From NCBI GenBank assembly GCA_021153265.1, contig JAGKTU010000002.1, positions 1-59,261 of the forward strand: a stretch of DNA of 59,261 bases. The letters run 5' to 3'. Under the pieces are notes generated by a model. The model was not told where the DNA came from. It did no database searches and was given only the letters and a program-made list of their open reading frames with translations. Position numbers and translations under genes: made by a program. Below are positions 17,035 to 26,092 of the stretch, one piece after another. The DNA is from Clostridia bacterium (GTDB taxonomy: Bacteria; Bacillota; Clostridia; Oscillospirales; Oscillospiraceae). Numbering within the stretch: position 1 is the first letter of the stretch; each line of letters begins with the position of its first letter.

Positions 17035-17634
17035 TCAAATCTCCTGCCGGCCTTCCAGTGCCCGGGAAAGGGTCACTTCGTCGGCATATTCAAGCTGGCT
17101 GCCCACCGGCACGCCATAGGCAAGGCGGGTCACCTTAACCTCCATGGGGCGCAACAAGCGGGAAATGTACATAGCGGTCGCCTCACCCTCGGTATCGGGG
17201 TTGGTTGCCATAATGACCTCCCGAACATCCCCAGAGGCCACGCGTCTGAGCAGTTCCTTGATTTTGATATCATCCTGCGTCACATGGTTCAGCGGTGAGA
17301 TTACGCCGTGAAGGACATGATACACACCCCGGAACTCCCGGCTCCGCTCCATAGCGATCACATCCTTGGGTTCTGCCACCACGCAGACTACACCATGATC
17401 ACGGATGTCATCATCACAGATCGGACAAATCTCCCGGTCCGTCAAGTTCTGGCACTCTGGGCAGGTATGTACTTCCTGCTTTGCCTGCAATATAGCAGAT
17501 GCAAAATTCTCTGCCTCCTCTAAAGGCAGCGACAGCACATGAAATGCCAGCCGCTGGGCAGTTTTTCCGCCGATACCCGGCAGTCTGGCAAATTGATCCG
17601 CCAGATTCTGGAGCGCTGCTGGAAAAATAAGCAT
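17035..17634 (-). CDS. recR: Recombination protein RecR
   Basis: 199 aa. N-terminal helix-hairpin-helix (LPGIGGKTAQRL, about 14-25), a zinc finger with paired cysteines (CPEC...CPIC, about 56-71) and a Toprim domain (VVAEPKDV; TNPDTEGEATA, about 78-175). RecR works with RecO/RecF to load RecA at gaps. The start at 17634 is set by AGGAGG directly upstream. It is the last gene of the classic dnaX-ybaB-recR group. Confidence 0.97.
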   Translation of the reverse strand: MLIFPAALQNLADQFARLPGIGGKTAQRLAFHVLSLPLEEAENFASAILQAKQEVHTCPECQNLTDREICPICDDDIRDHGVVCVVAEPKDVIAMERSREFRGVYHVLHGVISPLNHVTQDDIKIKELLRRVASGDVREVIMATNPDTEGEATAMYISRLLRPMEVKVTRLAYGVPVGSQLEYADEVTLSRALEGRQEI

Positions 17635-17651
17635 AGTTCCTCCTGTGCATG

Positions 17652-17681
17652 AAAAAGGGGTCGATGTAGGCATCGACCCCT
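17652..17681 (-). terminator. Hairpin with U-run between ybaB and recR
   Basis: Perfect 11-bp stem (17656-17666 with 17671-17681), tetraloop, then five U on the minus strand. It sits inside an operon usually transcribed as one unit, so it may reduce rather than abolish recR expression. Its arm GGGGTCGATG has the look of a dispersed palindromic element. Confidence 0.7.
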
Positions 17682-17692
17682 ACGTTTTCTCT

Positions 17693-18037
17693 TTAGAACA
17701 GACCGCCCAGATTCAGGCCGCCGGTAAGGCGGGACATATTGTTGGCAGCTTCTGCATCTGCGGTGCGCATAGCCTCATTGACGGCAGCGATCACCATATC
17801 CTGCAGCATCTCAACATCATCGGGGTCAACCGCTTCAGGGTTGATCTCCAGACCTACCAGCTCATGCTTACCGTTAACTGTAGCTGCAATCATGCCGCCG
17901 CCAGCCTTAGCAGTGAAGGTCTTGGCCTCCTGCTCCTGCTGCATGCGCAGCATCTCCTGCTGCATCTTCTGTGCCTGCTTCATCATTGCGGCCTGATTCA
18001 TGCCGCCGGGCATACCCCGGAATCCACCTTTTGCCAT
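17693..18037 (-). CDS. YbaB/EbfC nucleoid-associated protein
   Basis: 114 aa. A methionine- and glutamine-rich helix at about 14-40 (MMKQAQKMQQEM) is followed by the small beta sheet of the family (VNGKHELVGLEINPEAVDP) and a C-terminal helix. Family members are dimeric, tweezer-shaped DNA binders in the nucleoid. It is in the conserved place between dnaX and recR. The short glycine-rich N-terminus (MAKGGFRGMPGG) is usual in Clostridia. Confidence 0.95.
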   Translation of the reverse strand: MAKGGFRGMPGGMNQAAMMKQAQKMQQEMLRMQQEQEAKTFTAKAGGGMIAATVNGKHELVGLEINPEAVDPDDVEMLQDMVIAAVNEAMRTADAEAANNMSRLTGGLNLGGLF

Positions 18038-18058
18038 GTCATATTCTCCTATCTAAAC

Positions 18059-19693
18059 TTAATGTTGTTTGATTTTCACCACGTCGGAATGATTTCTTCC
18101 GAAATTCATCAGTTGTTCCATTCTGGGATTGCCTGCAGCCCTTGCGGACATATCTACCACCGAGGTACGGACAGGTCTTCCCAGCATGGCGGAAGCCTTT
18201 CTGGTCACCACTTCCAGCACATGGGGCTTATCAATGGTCTCTTTTGTAAAATTGTTGCTGCAGCGAAGCTCCAGCTTATCCCCTACCACCGCACCTTGGA
18301 TCGGCGCATTGGGCGATGCCACAAAGAATCCGGCCGCCGGAGGCTTCAGTTCTTTCCGAACCGCAGCAACCAGATCCGTCCAGAAACCCATGGGAGCTTC
18401 GCTTGCCGGCATCTGCGGCTGTTCATCATCCGCAGGCGGCGCATCGCTGTCATCAGGCATGGGAGGACGTTCTTCGTCTTCCACATCCTCGGGCATCGGC
18501 GCTTTCGCCTTATTCTGCACCGCAGGCATGGTGAATGCACCGGTGCGAAGCTGATCCTCCACCCGGGTCAGTCGCGCATTGACCGCTTCCAGATTCAGGT
18601 TCAACTCCGGTTGGCACAGTTGCAGGATGCACAGTTCCGCATCCATCCGACGACTTGCGCTTCTGGTAAAGCCGGCCATGGTGGTCTGGATCAAATTCAT
18701 CATCCGCACCAGTTCGCCGGAAGAAAGCTGCTTGGTCAGTCCCAGCACTTCTTGATCCGATGCCACACCGGACAACATGGTGATTGCCACATTGGGTGCT
18801 GTTTTCATCACCAGTAAATCCCGAGCCAAGCATGCCAGCTCATCCAGCATAGCGGACAGGTCCTTGCCCTCAGAATACAACCGGTTGAACAGTTCCAGCG
18901 CCTTTTTCGTATCATGGGCGGCGATGTAGCCCATAAGCTCACCGCATCGGCGCTCACCGGCAATTCCGAGACAGGCATATACGCGCTCGGCAGTCAATTC
19001 ACCGGTGGTCGCGCTGGCACACTGATCAAGCAAACTCAAGCCGTCACGCATACCGCCGTCGGCCAATCTCGCCAGCACTCGTGCAGCGGAGTCATCCAGA
19101 TCGATGTTTTCCTGATAGGCCACATATTGCAGCCGGGCCGCGATGTCCTCCTGACTGATTCGGCGGAAAGAGAATCGCTGACACCGGGACAGGATGGTCG
19201 CCGGGACTTTATGCAGCTCCGTGGTTGCCAGAATGAACAGCAGATGCTCCGGCGGCTCTTCGATGATCTTCAGCAGCGCGTTAAACGCCGAAAGGGACAG
19301 CATATGCACCTCATCGATGATATACACACGCATCTTCACCTGAGAGGGCGAATACACCGCATCGTCACGGAGGTCACGAACATTGTCAACGCCGTTGTTG
19401 GATGCGGCATCGATTTCCAAAACGTCCATGCAGGAGCCGGAATCGATGGCCTTGCAGGCTTCGCAGCGGTTGCAGGGGTTACCATCCTGGGGATCAAGAC
19501 AGTTAACTGCCTTTGCCAAGATCTTGGCGCAGGATGTCTTGCCCGTACCACGGGAGCCGGTGAACAAATAGGCATGGCTCATGCGGCCGCTGGAAAGCTG
19601 GGTCTTCAAGGTCTGGGTCACCGCCATCTGCCCGGAAACGTCATCAAAGGTCTGAGGACGATATTTACGATATAAAGCTTGGTAAGAAGCCAT
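18059..19693 (-). CDS. dnaX: DNA polymerase III subunits gamma/tau
   Basis: 544 aa. The AAA+ clamp-loader core covers about 1-360: Walker A GSRGTGKTS (about 46-54), a zinc module with four cysteines (CLDPQDGNPCNRCEAC, about 65-80), Walker B IIDEVHML and the SRC arginine-finger region (LSRCQRF). A proline/acid-rich linker (about 395-435) leads to the tau-like C-terminal domain. I see no obvious slippery heptamer for gamma production. RBS AGGAGGACAAT precedes the ATG. The SRP RNA gene lies immediately upstream. Confidence 0.96.
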   Translation of the reverse strand: MASYQALYRKYRPQTFDDVSGQMAVTQTLKTQLSSGRMSHAYLFTGSRGTGKTSCAKILAKAVNCLDPQDGNPCNRCEACKAIDSGSCMDVLEIDAASNNGVDNVRDLRDDAVYSPSQVKMRVYIIDEVHMLSLSAFNALLKIIEEPPEHLLFILATTELHKVPATILSRCQRFSFRRISQEDIAARLQYVAYQENIDLDDSAARVLARLADGGMRDGLSLLDQCASATTGELTAERVYACLGIAGERRCGELMGYIAAHDTKKALELFNRLYSEGKDLSAMLDELACLARDLLVMKTAPNVAITMLSGVASDQEVLGLTKQLSSGELVRMMNLIQTTMAGFTRSASRRMDAELCILQLCQPELNLNLEAVNARLTRVEDQLRTGAFTMPAVQNKAKAPMPEDVEDEERPPMPDDSDAPPADDEQPQMPASEAPMGFWTDLVAAVRKELKPPAAGFFVASPNAPIQGAVVGDKLELRCSNNFTKETIDKPHVLEVVTRKASAMLGRPVRTSVVDMSARAAGNPRMEQLMNFGRNHSDVVKIKQH

Positions 19694-19716
19694 ATTGTCC
19701 TCCTCTTAATAAAACA

Positions 19717-20017
19717 GACCGGCTCATAACAAGATCGCACACCCACATTTGAACGAGTCGAACACCCGAACCCGTGCAGCCAGCTCAAGAACGGCAACCT
19801 CGCGGCACACGAGAAGATCCACTTAATGCTGCTTGGTTCCCCACCTGACATGGTTCGCGGGATCTCGTTGCGCAAGACCGATCTCTCAACACCGCTTACA
19901 CGGGCCGGACGGCATTCAAACTTGCTCGGGTGTGGGAATTCATCCCTGCTGTAGCGGATTGCAGGTACAGGGCACCGCTAACTCCCCGACTAGTGCGACC
20001 TTGTTATAAGCCGGTCA
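19717..20017 (-). ncRNA. ffs: Signal recognition particle RNA, large type
   Basis: About 300 nt on the minus strand. Domain IV is clear: GTCAGGTGGGGAACC followed by AAGCAGC (near 19826-19850), the Ffh-binding loop region. An Alu-like 5' domain precedes it, and the ends close in a 24-bp helix (19717-19740 with 19994-20017, two G-U pairs), longer than usual. Processing may trim this to about 280 nt. The RNA lies between acpP and dnaX, and I could not place its promoter with confidence. Confidence 0.93.
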
Positions 20018-20044
20018 GCCATAACAAGGTTATTATGTTTTCAA

Positions 20045-20266
20045 TTAGTTCAGCTTGTTGTCGATGAAATCGGCCAGCTCCTGGAAGGTAGCGATCTTCT
20101 GATCCTCCATGTCCAGTTCAATACCCAGTTCGCTCTCCAGGTCCATGATCATCTCAACGATGTCCAGGGAATCGATGCCCAGGCTCTCAAAGGTGGAGTC
20201 GGGAGTGATCTCAGCAGCATCCAGTTCCAGCTGCTTGGCAGCATAGTTAACCAGCTTTTCGTACAT
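20045..20266 (-). CDS. acpP: Acyl carrier protein
   Basis: 73 aa, acidic. It has the phosphopantetheine attachment motif GIDSLDIVE, with the modified serine at about residue 33. It carries growing acyl chains in type II fatty acid synthesis, or in a related pathway. No fab genes lie next to it, so which synthase it serves cannot be told. It has its own consensus promoter, and SRP RNA follows on the same strand 28 bases on. Confidence 0.96.
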   Translation of the reverse strand: MYEKLVNYAAKQLELDAAEITPDSTFESLGIDSLDIVEMIMDLESELGIELDMEDQKIATFQELADFIDNKLN

Positions 20267-20310
20267 AGATAAGTCCTCCTATCGTTGTCTCTTCAGCACT
20301 ATCCTTGCCT

Positions 20311-20339
20311 ATTTTAGTACAGGAATAGGATTTTGTCAA
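20311..20339 (-). promoter_or_regulatory. Promoter of acpP
   Basis: TTGACA (20334-20339), 17-base spacer and TAAAAT (20311-20316) on the minus strand, 44 bases before the ATG. Confidence 0.8.
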
Positions 20340-20368
20340 TGCTTGTTTTCGTCAGGTAATAAAAACCC

Positions 20369-21835
20369 TCAATGGTTCCAAGTGATTTCCTTAAGAACCG
20401 GCACAAAATTCTGCCACTCCTCGGCGGTTTCCGCAACGGTTCTGCCCGTCACGGGGTCACAGTAGTACTGATAGCAAAATACAGCCACACCGGTGCATCT
20501 GTTGAGCTCTGCAGTATATTCCAAACACCGCTTCAGGACATCCTTGTGCTCCTGCCACTCATTTTTTCCGCTTCCGGCATAATTATCCACCCCAGACTGT
20601 GCCTTTCCGAAGGTCATGCCCACCATCAGCTTCACGCTGTCAGTCTTAATGATGGACTGCCAGGTATTGCAGACCTTTTTGAAGTCAAAATTCTGATGCT
20701 CCAGGCCAAAATACACCTGCGGACAGATATAATCTATGTAACCGGCAGAAGCGCACCAGGTATACACGTCTGCATACTGATTGTCATATACAGTCTTAAT
20801 ATTTCCGGCAGGGCTGATGCCAAACTGACCGTCGTACGCCTTTGAGATACGGTAAAATCCCGAGATCAGCCGGTTCAGCGCATCTCTGCGGAACTCAGCC
20901 AGCGACAGCTTGCCGCCGCCGTTTACATAGTCCTGATATGCAGACGCATCAAAAGCCGCATCCGTGGTAGGATAGAAGTAGTCATCCATATGCAGGCCGT
21001 CAAAGTCATATCGTGCCAACACCTCGGATGCCGCCGATACGATCAGATCCCGAACTTCCGGGTATGCCGGATTCAGATACCAGTAATTACCGGACTGTAC
21101 GATCCATTTTCCTTTGCAGTTGGGGTCATCATACCATTGGCGGATGGGATAGGTTGCGGGAACTTTCTGCAATTCCGCATCCGTCATGCAGCGCATGGGA
21201 TTGATCCATGCGTGGATGGCAAGGTCCCGTTCCTTTGCCAGACGAACGATGATCTCCACAGGGTCATAAGACGCTCCGACACCGTAGCTGCCCACCACAT
21301 ATTTACTCATGGGGTAGTAATCCGACGGATACATGCTGTCGCCATTGGGTCTGACCTGCAAAAACACGGTATTGAAGCCCAAATTCACCAGATCATCCAA
21401 AACCCTGCTCATCATTTCCGTGAACTCCGCCTGACCGCGCTGGGCACCGCCATTTTGATAGATCCCGGACAGATCGTACTGGGAAAGCCACATGGCCTTG
21501 ATATCCCCACTTCCCTGCTCCACCGGCTTCGTAATGGGTTCCGTGGGCGGTTCTGTCGGAGGTTCTGTCGGAGGTTCGGTGGGCGGTTGCGTAGGAGGCT
21601 CCGTTGGAGGTTCCGTGGTGGGCTGTTCCGTAATGGGTTCCGTTGTTTCAGAAGTCGGCTCTGTATCCTTGGTAGGCACCGTGGTTTCCGATGTTCCTTC
21701 CGTTTCCGTCGGATGTGTCACATGCTGTACCGAATCCTTCTCATCAGAGGCATCCACATCATCCGCACTACCGGCACAGCCGGCAAGCAGCAGAACAATC
21801 AGAAGAACCAATAAAATTCGCATCCACTTATTCAT
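20369..21835 (-). CDS. Lipoprotein glycoside hydrolase-like protein (GHL10/YngK family)
   Basis: 488 aa. A lipoprotein signal (about 1-19) ends in the lipobox LLAGC, with Cys20 for lipid attachment. A Thr/Pro/Glu-rich linker follows (about 40-105) with a repeated PPTE unit, encoded by a ~12-bp degenerate tandem repeat near 21535-21640. The catalytic-type TIM barrel of the GHL10 (formerly DUF187) family covers about 110-485, with FLQVRPNGDSMYPS, HAWINPMR and DGLHMDDYFYP. Family members act on wall or extracellular glycans. It is 30 bases downstream of the flavoprotein gene and probably in its operon. Confidence 0.9.
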   Translation of the reverse strand: MNKWMRILLVLLIVLLLAGCAGSADDVDASDEKDSVQHVTHPTETEGTSETTVPTKDTEPTSETTEPITEQPTTEPPTEPPTQPPTEPPTEPPTEPPTEPITKPVEQGSGDIKAMWLSQYDLSGIYQNGGAQRGQAEFTEMMSRVLDDLVNLGFNTVFLQVRPNGDSMYPSDYYPMSKYVVGSYGVGASYDPVEIIVRLAKERDLAIHAWINPMRCMTDAELQKVPATYPIRQWYDDPNCKGKWIVQSGNYWYLNPAYPEVRDLIVSAASEVLARYDFDGLHMDDYFYPTTDAAFDASAYQDYVNGGGKLSLAEFRRDALNRLISGFYRISKAYDGQFGISPAGNIKTVYDNQYADVYTWCASAGYIDYICPQVYFGLEHQNFDFKKVCNTWQSIIKTDSVKLMVGMTFGKAQSGVDNYAGSGKNEWQEHKDVLKRCLEYTAELNRCTGVAVFCYQYYCDPVTGRTVAETAEEWQNFVPVLKEITWNH

Positions 21836-21865
21836 AAAGAACCTCCTCCCAAAAACGTCTTTTAT

Positions 21866-23089
21866 TTATTCTCCAACTGCCATTCCGGCAGCATACGCCG
21901 TGGCCCATGCGATCTGCAGGTTAAATCCGCCCGTATAAGCATCACAGTCGATGATCTCGCCGGCAAAATATAAACCGGAAACCAGCTTGGACTGCATGGT
22001 CTTGGGGTCAATTTCTGATACCTTGATACCACCTGAGGTGATGATTGCCTCAGCAACCGGCCGTTTTCCCGTAATTTCCACAGAATATGCCTTCAAAAGT
22101 TCCACCAACGCCCTGCGTTTCTGTTTTGTCAGAGAATTGGCCTGCAAATCCGGGCCAATTTCCAGACGTCGCAGCACCACCGGGATCATAGAACGGGGCA
22201 ACAAGTCAGTCAACGCATTTTCCATGGTGCGGTTTTTATATACTTCCAGATCCCGTCGGATCCGGTCATCCAGCTTGCTATCGTCCAAGGCAGGTTTCAG
22301 ATCGATGATCAGGCGGCAGCCCTCACCTTTCAGATGGCAGCTTGCCGACAAAACCGTGGGACCGGATACACCGAAATGGGTGAACAGAAGCTCGCCAAAA
22401 TCCTTATAAAGAACCTTGCCCTTTGCATTCAGCAGCTTCACGCCGCAGTTGCGCAGCGCCAGCCCCTGCATATCCTGACAATCCTGACCGGCTGTCTCCA
22501 GCGGAACCAGACTTCCCTCCGCCGCAACCACGGTATGTCCCAGCGCCTTTGCCATCTCGTAGCCGTCACCCGTGGAGCCGGTGGTGGGATAGGACACACC
22601 ACCGGTGGCCAGAATCACCCAATCGGCGCGAATCGCCTCCTGCTGGGTCTGTACGCCGCAAGCGCGTCCGTCCTCCACCAGAATCGACTTCACTCTGGCA
22701 GTCTTCACCGTTACACGGCTGCGCCGCAGGCAGTTTTGCAAGGTTTCCAGAACGGACTGCGCCCGGTCGGACACAGGAAACACCCGGTTTCCCCGCTCGG
22801 TCTTCAGCGGACATCCGTTTTCTTCAAAGAACGCCTTGATCCGCTCCGGCGGGAATGCATTCATAGCACTAAAGAGAAATCTTCCGTTCCGGGGCGTATT
22901 TTGCAGGATCTCCTGCGCTGTGCAATCATTGGTTACATTGCAGCGCCCCTTGCCGGTGATCAGTAATTTCTTTCCAAGGCGGTCGTTGCGCTCCAAAAGC
23001 AGCACTCGTTTTCCTTGCCGGGCCGCTATGATCGCCGCAAACATGCCAGCCGGACCGCCGCCGATGATGATTCCGTCAAAGCTACTCAT
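21866..23089 (-). CDS. HI0933-family FAD-dependent oxidoreductase
   Basis: 407 aa. The N-terminal dinucleotide fold GIIIGGGPAGMFAAI (about 6-20), the GKGRCNVTN block (about 46-54) and the C-terminal GGIKVSEIDPKTMQSK...GLYFAGE block identify the HI0933/BaiN flavoprotein family. Its natural substrate is mostly unknown. Gut homologues have been tied to bile-acid 7-dehydroxylation (BaiN), but that is not shown here and other bai genes are absent. It overlaps the RpiR-type regulator gene by four bases (ATGA), so the two are coupled. Confidence 0.92.
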   Translation of the reverse strand: MSSFDGIIIGGGPAGMFAAIIAARQGKRVLLLERNDRLGKKLLITGKGRCNVTNDCTAQEILQNTPRNGRFLFSAMNAFPPERIKAFFEENGCPLKTERGNRVFPVSDRAQSVLETLQNCLRRSRVTVKTARVKSILVEDGRACGVQTQQEAIRADWVILATGGVSYPTTGSTGDGYEMAKALGHTVVAAEGSLVPLETAGQDCQDMQGLALRNCGVKLLNAKGKVLYKDFGELLFTHFGVSGPTVLSASCHLKGEGCRLIIDLKPALDDSKLDDRIRRDLEVYKNRTMENALTDLLPRSMIPVVLRRLEIGPDLQANSLTKQKRRALVELLKAYSVEITGKRPVAEAIITSGGIKVSEIDPKTMQSKLVSGLYFAGEIIDCDAYTGGFNLQIAWATAYAAGMAVGE

Positions 23090-23952
23090 TTCCTTACCTG
23101 CTTTTCATAAACATTGTATTCTTCCCAGATATGTTCCAATGCATTGAAGGTCTGGTGCAGTTCTTTTTCCCGCTTGGCAGCCACCGCAACGATGAGCGCA
23201 TTGATCACACTCAGCGGCGCCACCAGACTGTCCACCAGACTGACCATATCACTCTTGGCAACCAGCACGTGGTCACAGCACTGACCCAGAGGAGATTCCG
23301 GACTGTCTGTAACGCCGATGACCTTAGCTCCGGTAGAGCGGCAATACTGGGCCGCCTTGGTGGTGGATGCTGAGTATCTGGGGAAAGAAAATGCGATAAC
23401 TACATCATCTGCATTCACATTGACAATTTTCTCGAACATCTCCCCGGTGCTGGAACCGCTGACCACATGGACATTATTGAACATGTAATTTAAGTAATAA
23501 CCCAGGAAATTAGCCAGAGGGGCCACTGAGCGAACACCTAGAATATATACTCGTTTCGCCTGCAAAATGGCATTTACCGCCGCTTTGAAACTCTCGCGGC
23601 TTAAGTTTTCCTCTGTCTGGCGCAGTTTTTCCATATCGGAATGGAGCACCAAAGAGACAACATCCCGGTCACCGATCCTGTCATTGGCCACTTCGATACG
23701 CTGAACCGATGTCAATCGATTCAAAACCATCTCCTGCATAGCCTTCTGCATACTGGGGTAGCCATCGAAGCCCAGATCCACCGCAAAACGCACCACGGTG
23801 GACTCAGACACACCGACTGTCTTTCCCAGACGGTTGGCGGTCATAAATGCAGCCTTATCATAAGACTCCGTAATAAACTTGGCGATCCGATGCTGTCCTT
23901 TCGAAAAAGCAGGTGATTGTTCCTGCAGCAGTGCCAAAATATCCTTACTCAT
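23086..23952 (-). CDS. MurR/RpiR-family transcriptional regulator
   Basis: 288 aa from the ATG at 23952 (GGGAGGG just upstream; the longer reading at 23994 has none). The N-terminal helix-turn-helix (about 20-80) has LGKTVGVSESTVVRFAVDLG. The C-terminal SIS phosphosugar-binding domain (about 120-255) has the serine-rich SGSSTGEM motif and AFSFPRYSAST. Such proteins sense phosphosugars, often in amino-sugar or wall recycling. Its coupling to the flavoprotein gene and the GHL10 lipoprotein suggests they share control, but no sugar transport genes are present. Confidence 0.92.
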   Translation of the reverse strand: MSKDILALLQEQSPAFSKGQHRIAKFITESYDKAAFMTANRLGKTVGVSESTVVRFAVDLGFDGYPSMQKAMQEMVLNRLTSVQRIEVANDRIGDRDVVSLVLHSDMEKLRQTEENLSRESFKAAVNAILQAKRVYILGVRSVAPLANFLGYYLNYMFNNVHVVSGSSTGEMFEKIVNVNADDVVIAFSFPRYSASTTKAAQYCRSTGAKVIGVTDSPESPLGQCCDHVLVAKSDMVSLVDSLVAPLSVINALIVAVAAKREKELHQTFNALEHIWEEYNVYEKQVRK

Positions 23953-24034
23953 AATACCCTCCCGGGCGGCAGTTCCGCATAACCATACTAGCAAAATTCC
24001 TGCATTTTTGCAAGTAAGTTACCCACATCATGCA

Positions 24035-24739
24035 TTATTTTTTCAATTCCTGAACCTCAGACACTGTCAGATACCGCCATTTTCCCAGCGGCAGATCGCC
24101 AAGGTTCAATTTTCCTTCGCGAATCCGACGCAGCCGTGTCACATACATCCCGGAAGCCTGACACATCCGTCTGACCTGACGGTTTCTGCCCTCGTGGATG
24201 GTGATCCGGATCTTTGCGCGGTCGCCATCGTGCTGCAAAACCAGGATTTTCGGCGGGCGGATTCGATACCCGTCCAGCTCGATGGGCTTTTCCAGCGCCT
24301 GCGCCCCCTCAGGGGTGTATCCTGTCACCCAAGTATCGTAGGTTTTCTCCACCTCGTGCTTCGGATGCATCAGACGGTTGGCAAATTCACCATCGTTGGT
24401 AAGCAGCAACAGACCTTCAGAGTCCATATCCAGCCGTCCAACGGGGTATACCCGGCAGCCACAGTCAGCCACAAGTTCGGACACCTTTCGTCTGCCCTTT
24501 TCATCAGCCAGAGTCGTTACATATCCACGGGGCTTATTCAGCATGATGTACACCGAATCTGTGGTGGACGGAAGTTCCCTTCCGTCCACTTGGATCTCAT
24601 CTGTTTCAGGATCCGCACTGTCTCCGAGTTGGGCAGGCACCCCATTTACCGTCACCCTGCCCTGTATAATCCATTCCTCTGCTTTTCTCCGGGAGGCCAG
24701 CCCCCGGGCAGATATGATTTTTTGAAGTCGTTCTGTCAT
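24035..24739 (-). CDS. rluB: Ribosomal pseudouridine synthase, RluB/RsuA family
   Basis: 234 aa. N-terminal S4 RNA-binding domain (about 1-60, with ERLQKIISARGLASRRKAEE) and a pseudouridine synthase domain with the catalytic-Asp motif GRLDMDSEGLLLLTND (about 101-116) and RNRQVRRM near 180. It modifies 23S rRNA (RluB-type) or 16S rRNA (RsuA-type). The gene order next to a DacF-type peptidase and scpAB matches rluB of Bacillus. I chose the ATG at 24739 over the upstream TTG because GGAGG is 8 bases before it. Confidence 0.95.
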   Translation of the reverse strand: MTERLQKIISARGLASRRKAEEWIIQGRVTVNGVPAQLGDSADPETDEIQVDGRELPSTTDSVYIMLNKPRGYVTTLADEKGRRKVSELVADCGCRVYPVGRLDMDSEGLLLLTNDGEFANRLMHPKHEVEKTYDTWVTGYTPEGAQALEKPIELDGYRIRPPKILVLQHDGDRAKIRITIHEGRNRQVRRMCQASGMYVTRLRRIREGKLNLGDLPLGKWRYLTVSEVQELKK

Positions 24740-24743
24740 GAAC

Positions 24744-25829
24744 TCAACCTCCAAACAGTCTTTTCAGAAAACTTTTCCGTGGCATTTCTTCCTGCTCGAT
24801 GGTCACGGCATACGCAACCTCGACTTTTCCAACGGCTTTGCCGCCGATGGTCACATACACAAACCCGGCACTCCCGTTTTTCGCCACTGGCGCATACACA
24901 AAGCCAGAACCGGGAATCAGAAACTCACAGGTCTCATCTGGTCGCATTGCGTAGGAAAAATCCTCAACAGCTACCAGTTTTACCTTCTTTTTGACACCGC
25001 CAAGCACTTCAACTGTTCCCAATACATCTCCTGCGCTGACCACTTTTCGAATCGTATAATCAGAAAACGCATGATCGATCAACTGTGCGTGATCCTGCCA
25101 GTCATTGGGATCATTGATGGTCACCATCACCACACGCCGCCCTTCCCGGGTGGCACTGGAGACCAGAATTCTTCCTGCGGCTTTGGTGTAGCCGGTCTTG
25201 ACGCCGTCCGCTCCCTCCACCTGCCATAGAAGCTTATTGTGATTTTTTAGATACCGCTGCCCCACTCTCACATTCTTGGTAGAAACCGTCTGCTCAAAAA
25301 TGGGATTCTCCATAGCGTAGCTGGCGAGTTTCGCCAGATCCCGGGCAGTAGCATAATGTTCCGGTGCATCCAGTCCATGTGGATTGACAAAATGCGAACC
25401 ATTTAAGCCCAAAACCCGTGCTTTGTCGTTCATCATTTCCGCAAAGCCTTCCACTGTACCGCCGCAGTAGATCGCAAGGGCCGTGGCGGCGTCGTTCCCA
25501 GAGGACAGCATCAAGCCATACAACAGTTCCTGCACAGTCAGGACCTCACCCTCCTGCAGATACATCGACGAACCTTCGATCCCCACGGCCTCTTTGGGTA
25601 TTCTTACCCGATCCAGTACATTGCACTGTTCGCACACCACCAAGGCTGTCATGATCTTCGTTGTGCTGGCGATGAGACTCCTTTCATCCGCGTCCTTCTC
25701 GTACAGCACCTGCCCGGTAGTCCCATCCATGACAATGGCCTTTTCGGCAGAAATGGCATGGGTCTTCACAGGTAAAAACAAGACGGCAGCCAGCAACCCA
25801 GCTGCCGTCCCGGCAAACATTCTTCTCAT
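24744..25829 (-). CDS. D-alanyl-D-alanine carboxypeptidase (DacF-like, S11)
   Basis: 361 aa with a signal peptide (about 1-26, ending near THA). The S11 penicillin-binding active site is complete: STTK with Ser55/Lys58, SGN (about 115) and KTG (about 215). The C-terminal PBP5-type beta domain runs to about 340, and the last residues are basic (FLKRLFGG) rather than a clear amphipathic anchor. It removes the terminal D-Ala of peptidoglycan stem peptides. Its place between spore/segregation genes and rluB resembles dacF, a forespore-expressed paralogue, so a role in the spore cortex is plausible. Confidence 0.93.
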   Translation of the reverse strand: MRRMFAGTAAGLLAAVLFLPVKTHAISAEKAIVMDGTTGQVLYEKDADERSLIASTTKIMTALVVCEQCNVLDRVRIPKEAVGIEGSSMYLQEGEVLTVQELLYGLMLSSGNDAATALAIYCGGTVEGFAEMMNDKARVLGLNGSHFVNPHGLDAPEHYATARDLAKLASYAMENPIFEQTVSTKNVRVGQRYLKNHNKLLWQVEGADGVKTGYTKAAGRILVSSATREGRRVVMVTINDPNDWQDHAQLIDHAFSDYTIRKVVSAGDVLGTVEVLGGVKKKVKLVAVEDFSYAMRPDETCEFLIPGSGFVYAPVAKNGSAGFVYVTIGGKAVGKVEVAYAVTIEQEEMPRKSFLKRLFGG

Positions 25830-25873
25830 CTTTCTTCACCCCGGAATAGTTTCCCCGGAGCGGAAGGAATTAT

Positions 25874-26083
25874 TCACCCAGCAAGGGTTCTGTTACCACG
25901 GGAGTTGATGATAACACCTGTGCCCATGATAATGCCAACCACCACGCCCAGCATACCGCCGAGAATGGAGATCGTACCCATGATGCCGGCACCGGCACCA
26001 AGCATAACGCCTATGAACAGAACAGCCTGAGATGCCACAACGATAAAAATGGCGATCAAAAGTTTCCAACACTTATCTGCCAT
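25874..26083 (-). CDS. Small two-helix membrane protein
   Basis: 69 aa, not recognised. Two glycine-rich hydrophobic helices (about 7-35 and 37-60) with a short positively charged tail (NSRGNRTLAG). Ten bases upstream on the same strand is ytfJ, so it is in the scpAB-ytfJ operon. Small glycine-rich membrane proteins are common at this point of clostridial sporulation operons, but I cannot assign a function. Confidence 0.7.
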   Translation of the reverse strand: MADKCWKLLIAIFIVVASQAVLFIGVMLGAGAGIMGTISILGGMLGVVVGIIMGTGVIINSRGNRTLAG

Positions 26084-26092
26084 AGTTGCTCC

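Noticed and set aside
21535..21640. Short tandem repeats that might be a CRISPR array
   Set aside because: They are ~12-bp degenerate units in frame with the PPTE linker of the lipoprotein; no spacers and no cas genes.
21866..23089. Bile-acid dehydroxylation role (BaiN) for the HI0933 flavoprotein
   Set aside because: The family is widespread with mostly unknown substrates, and no other bai gene is present.
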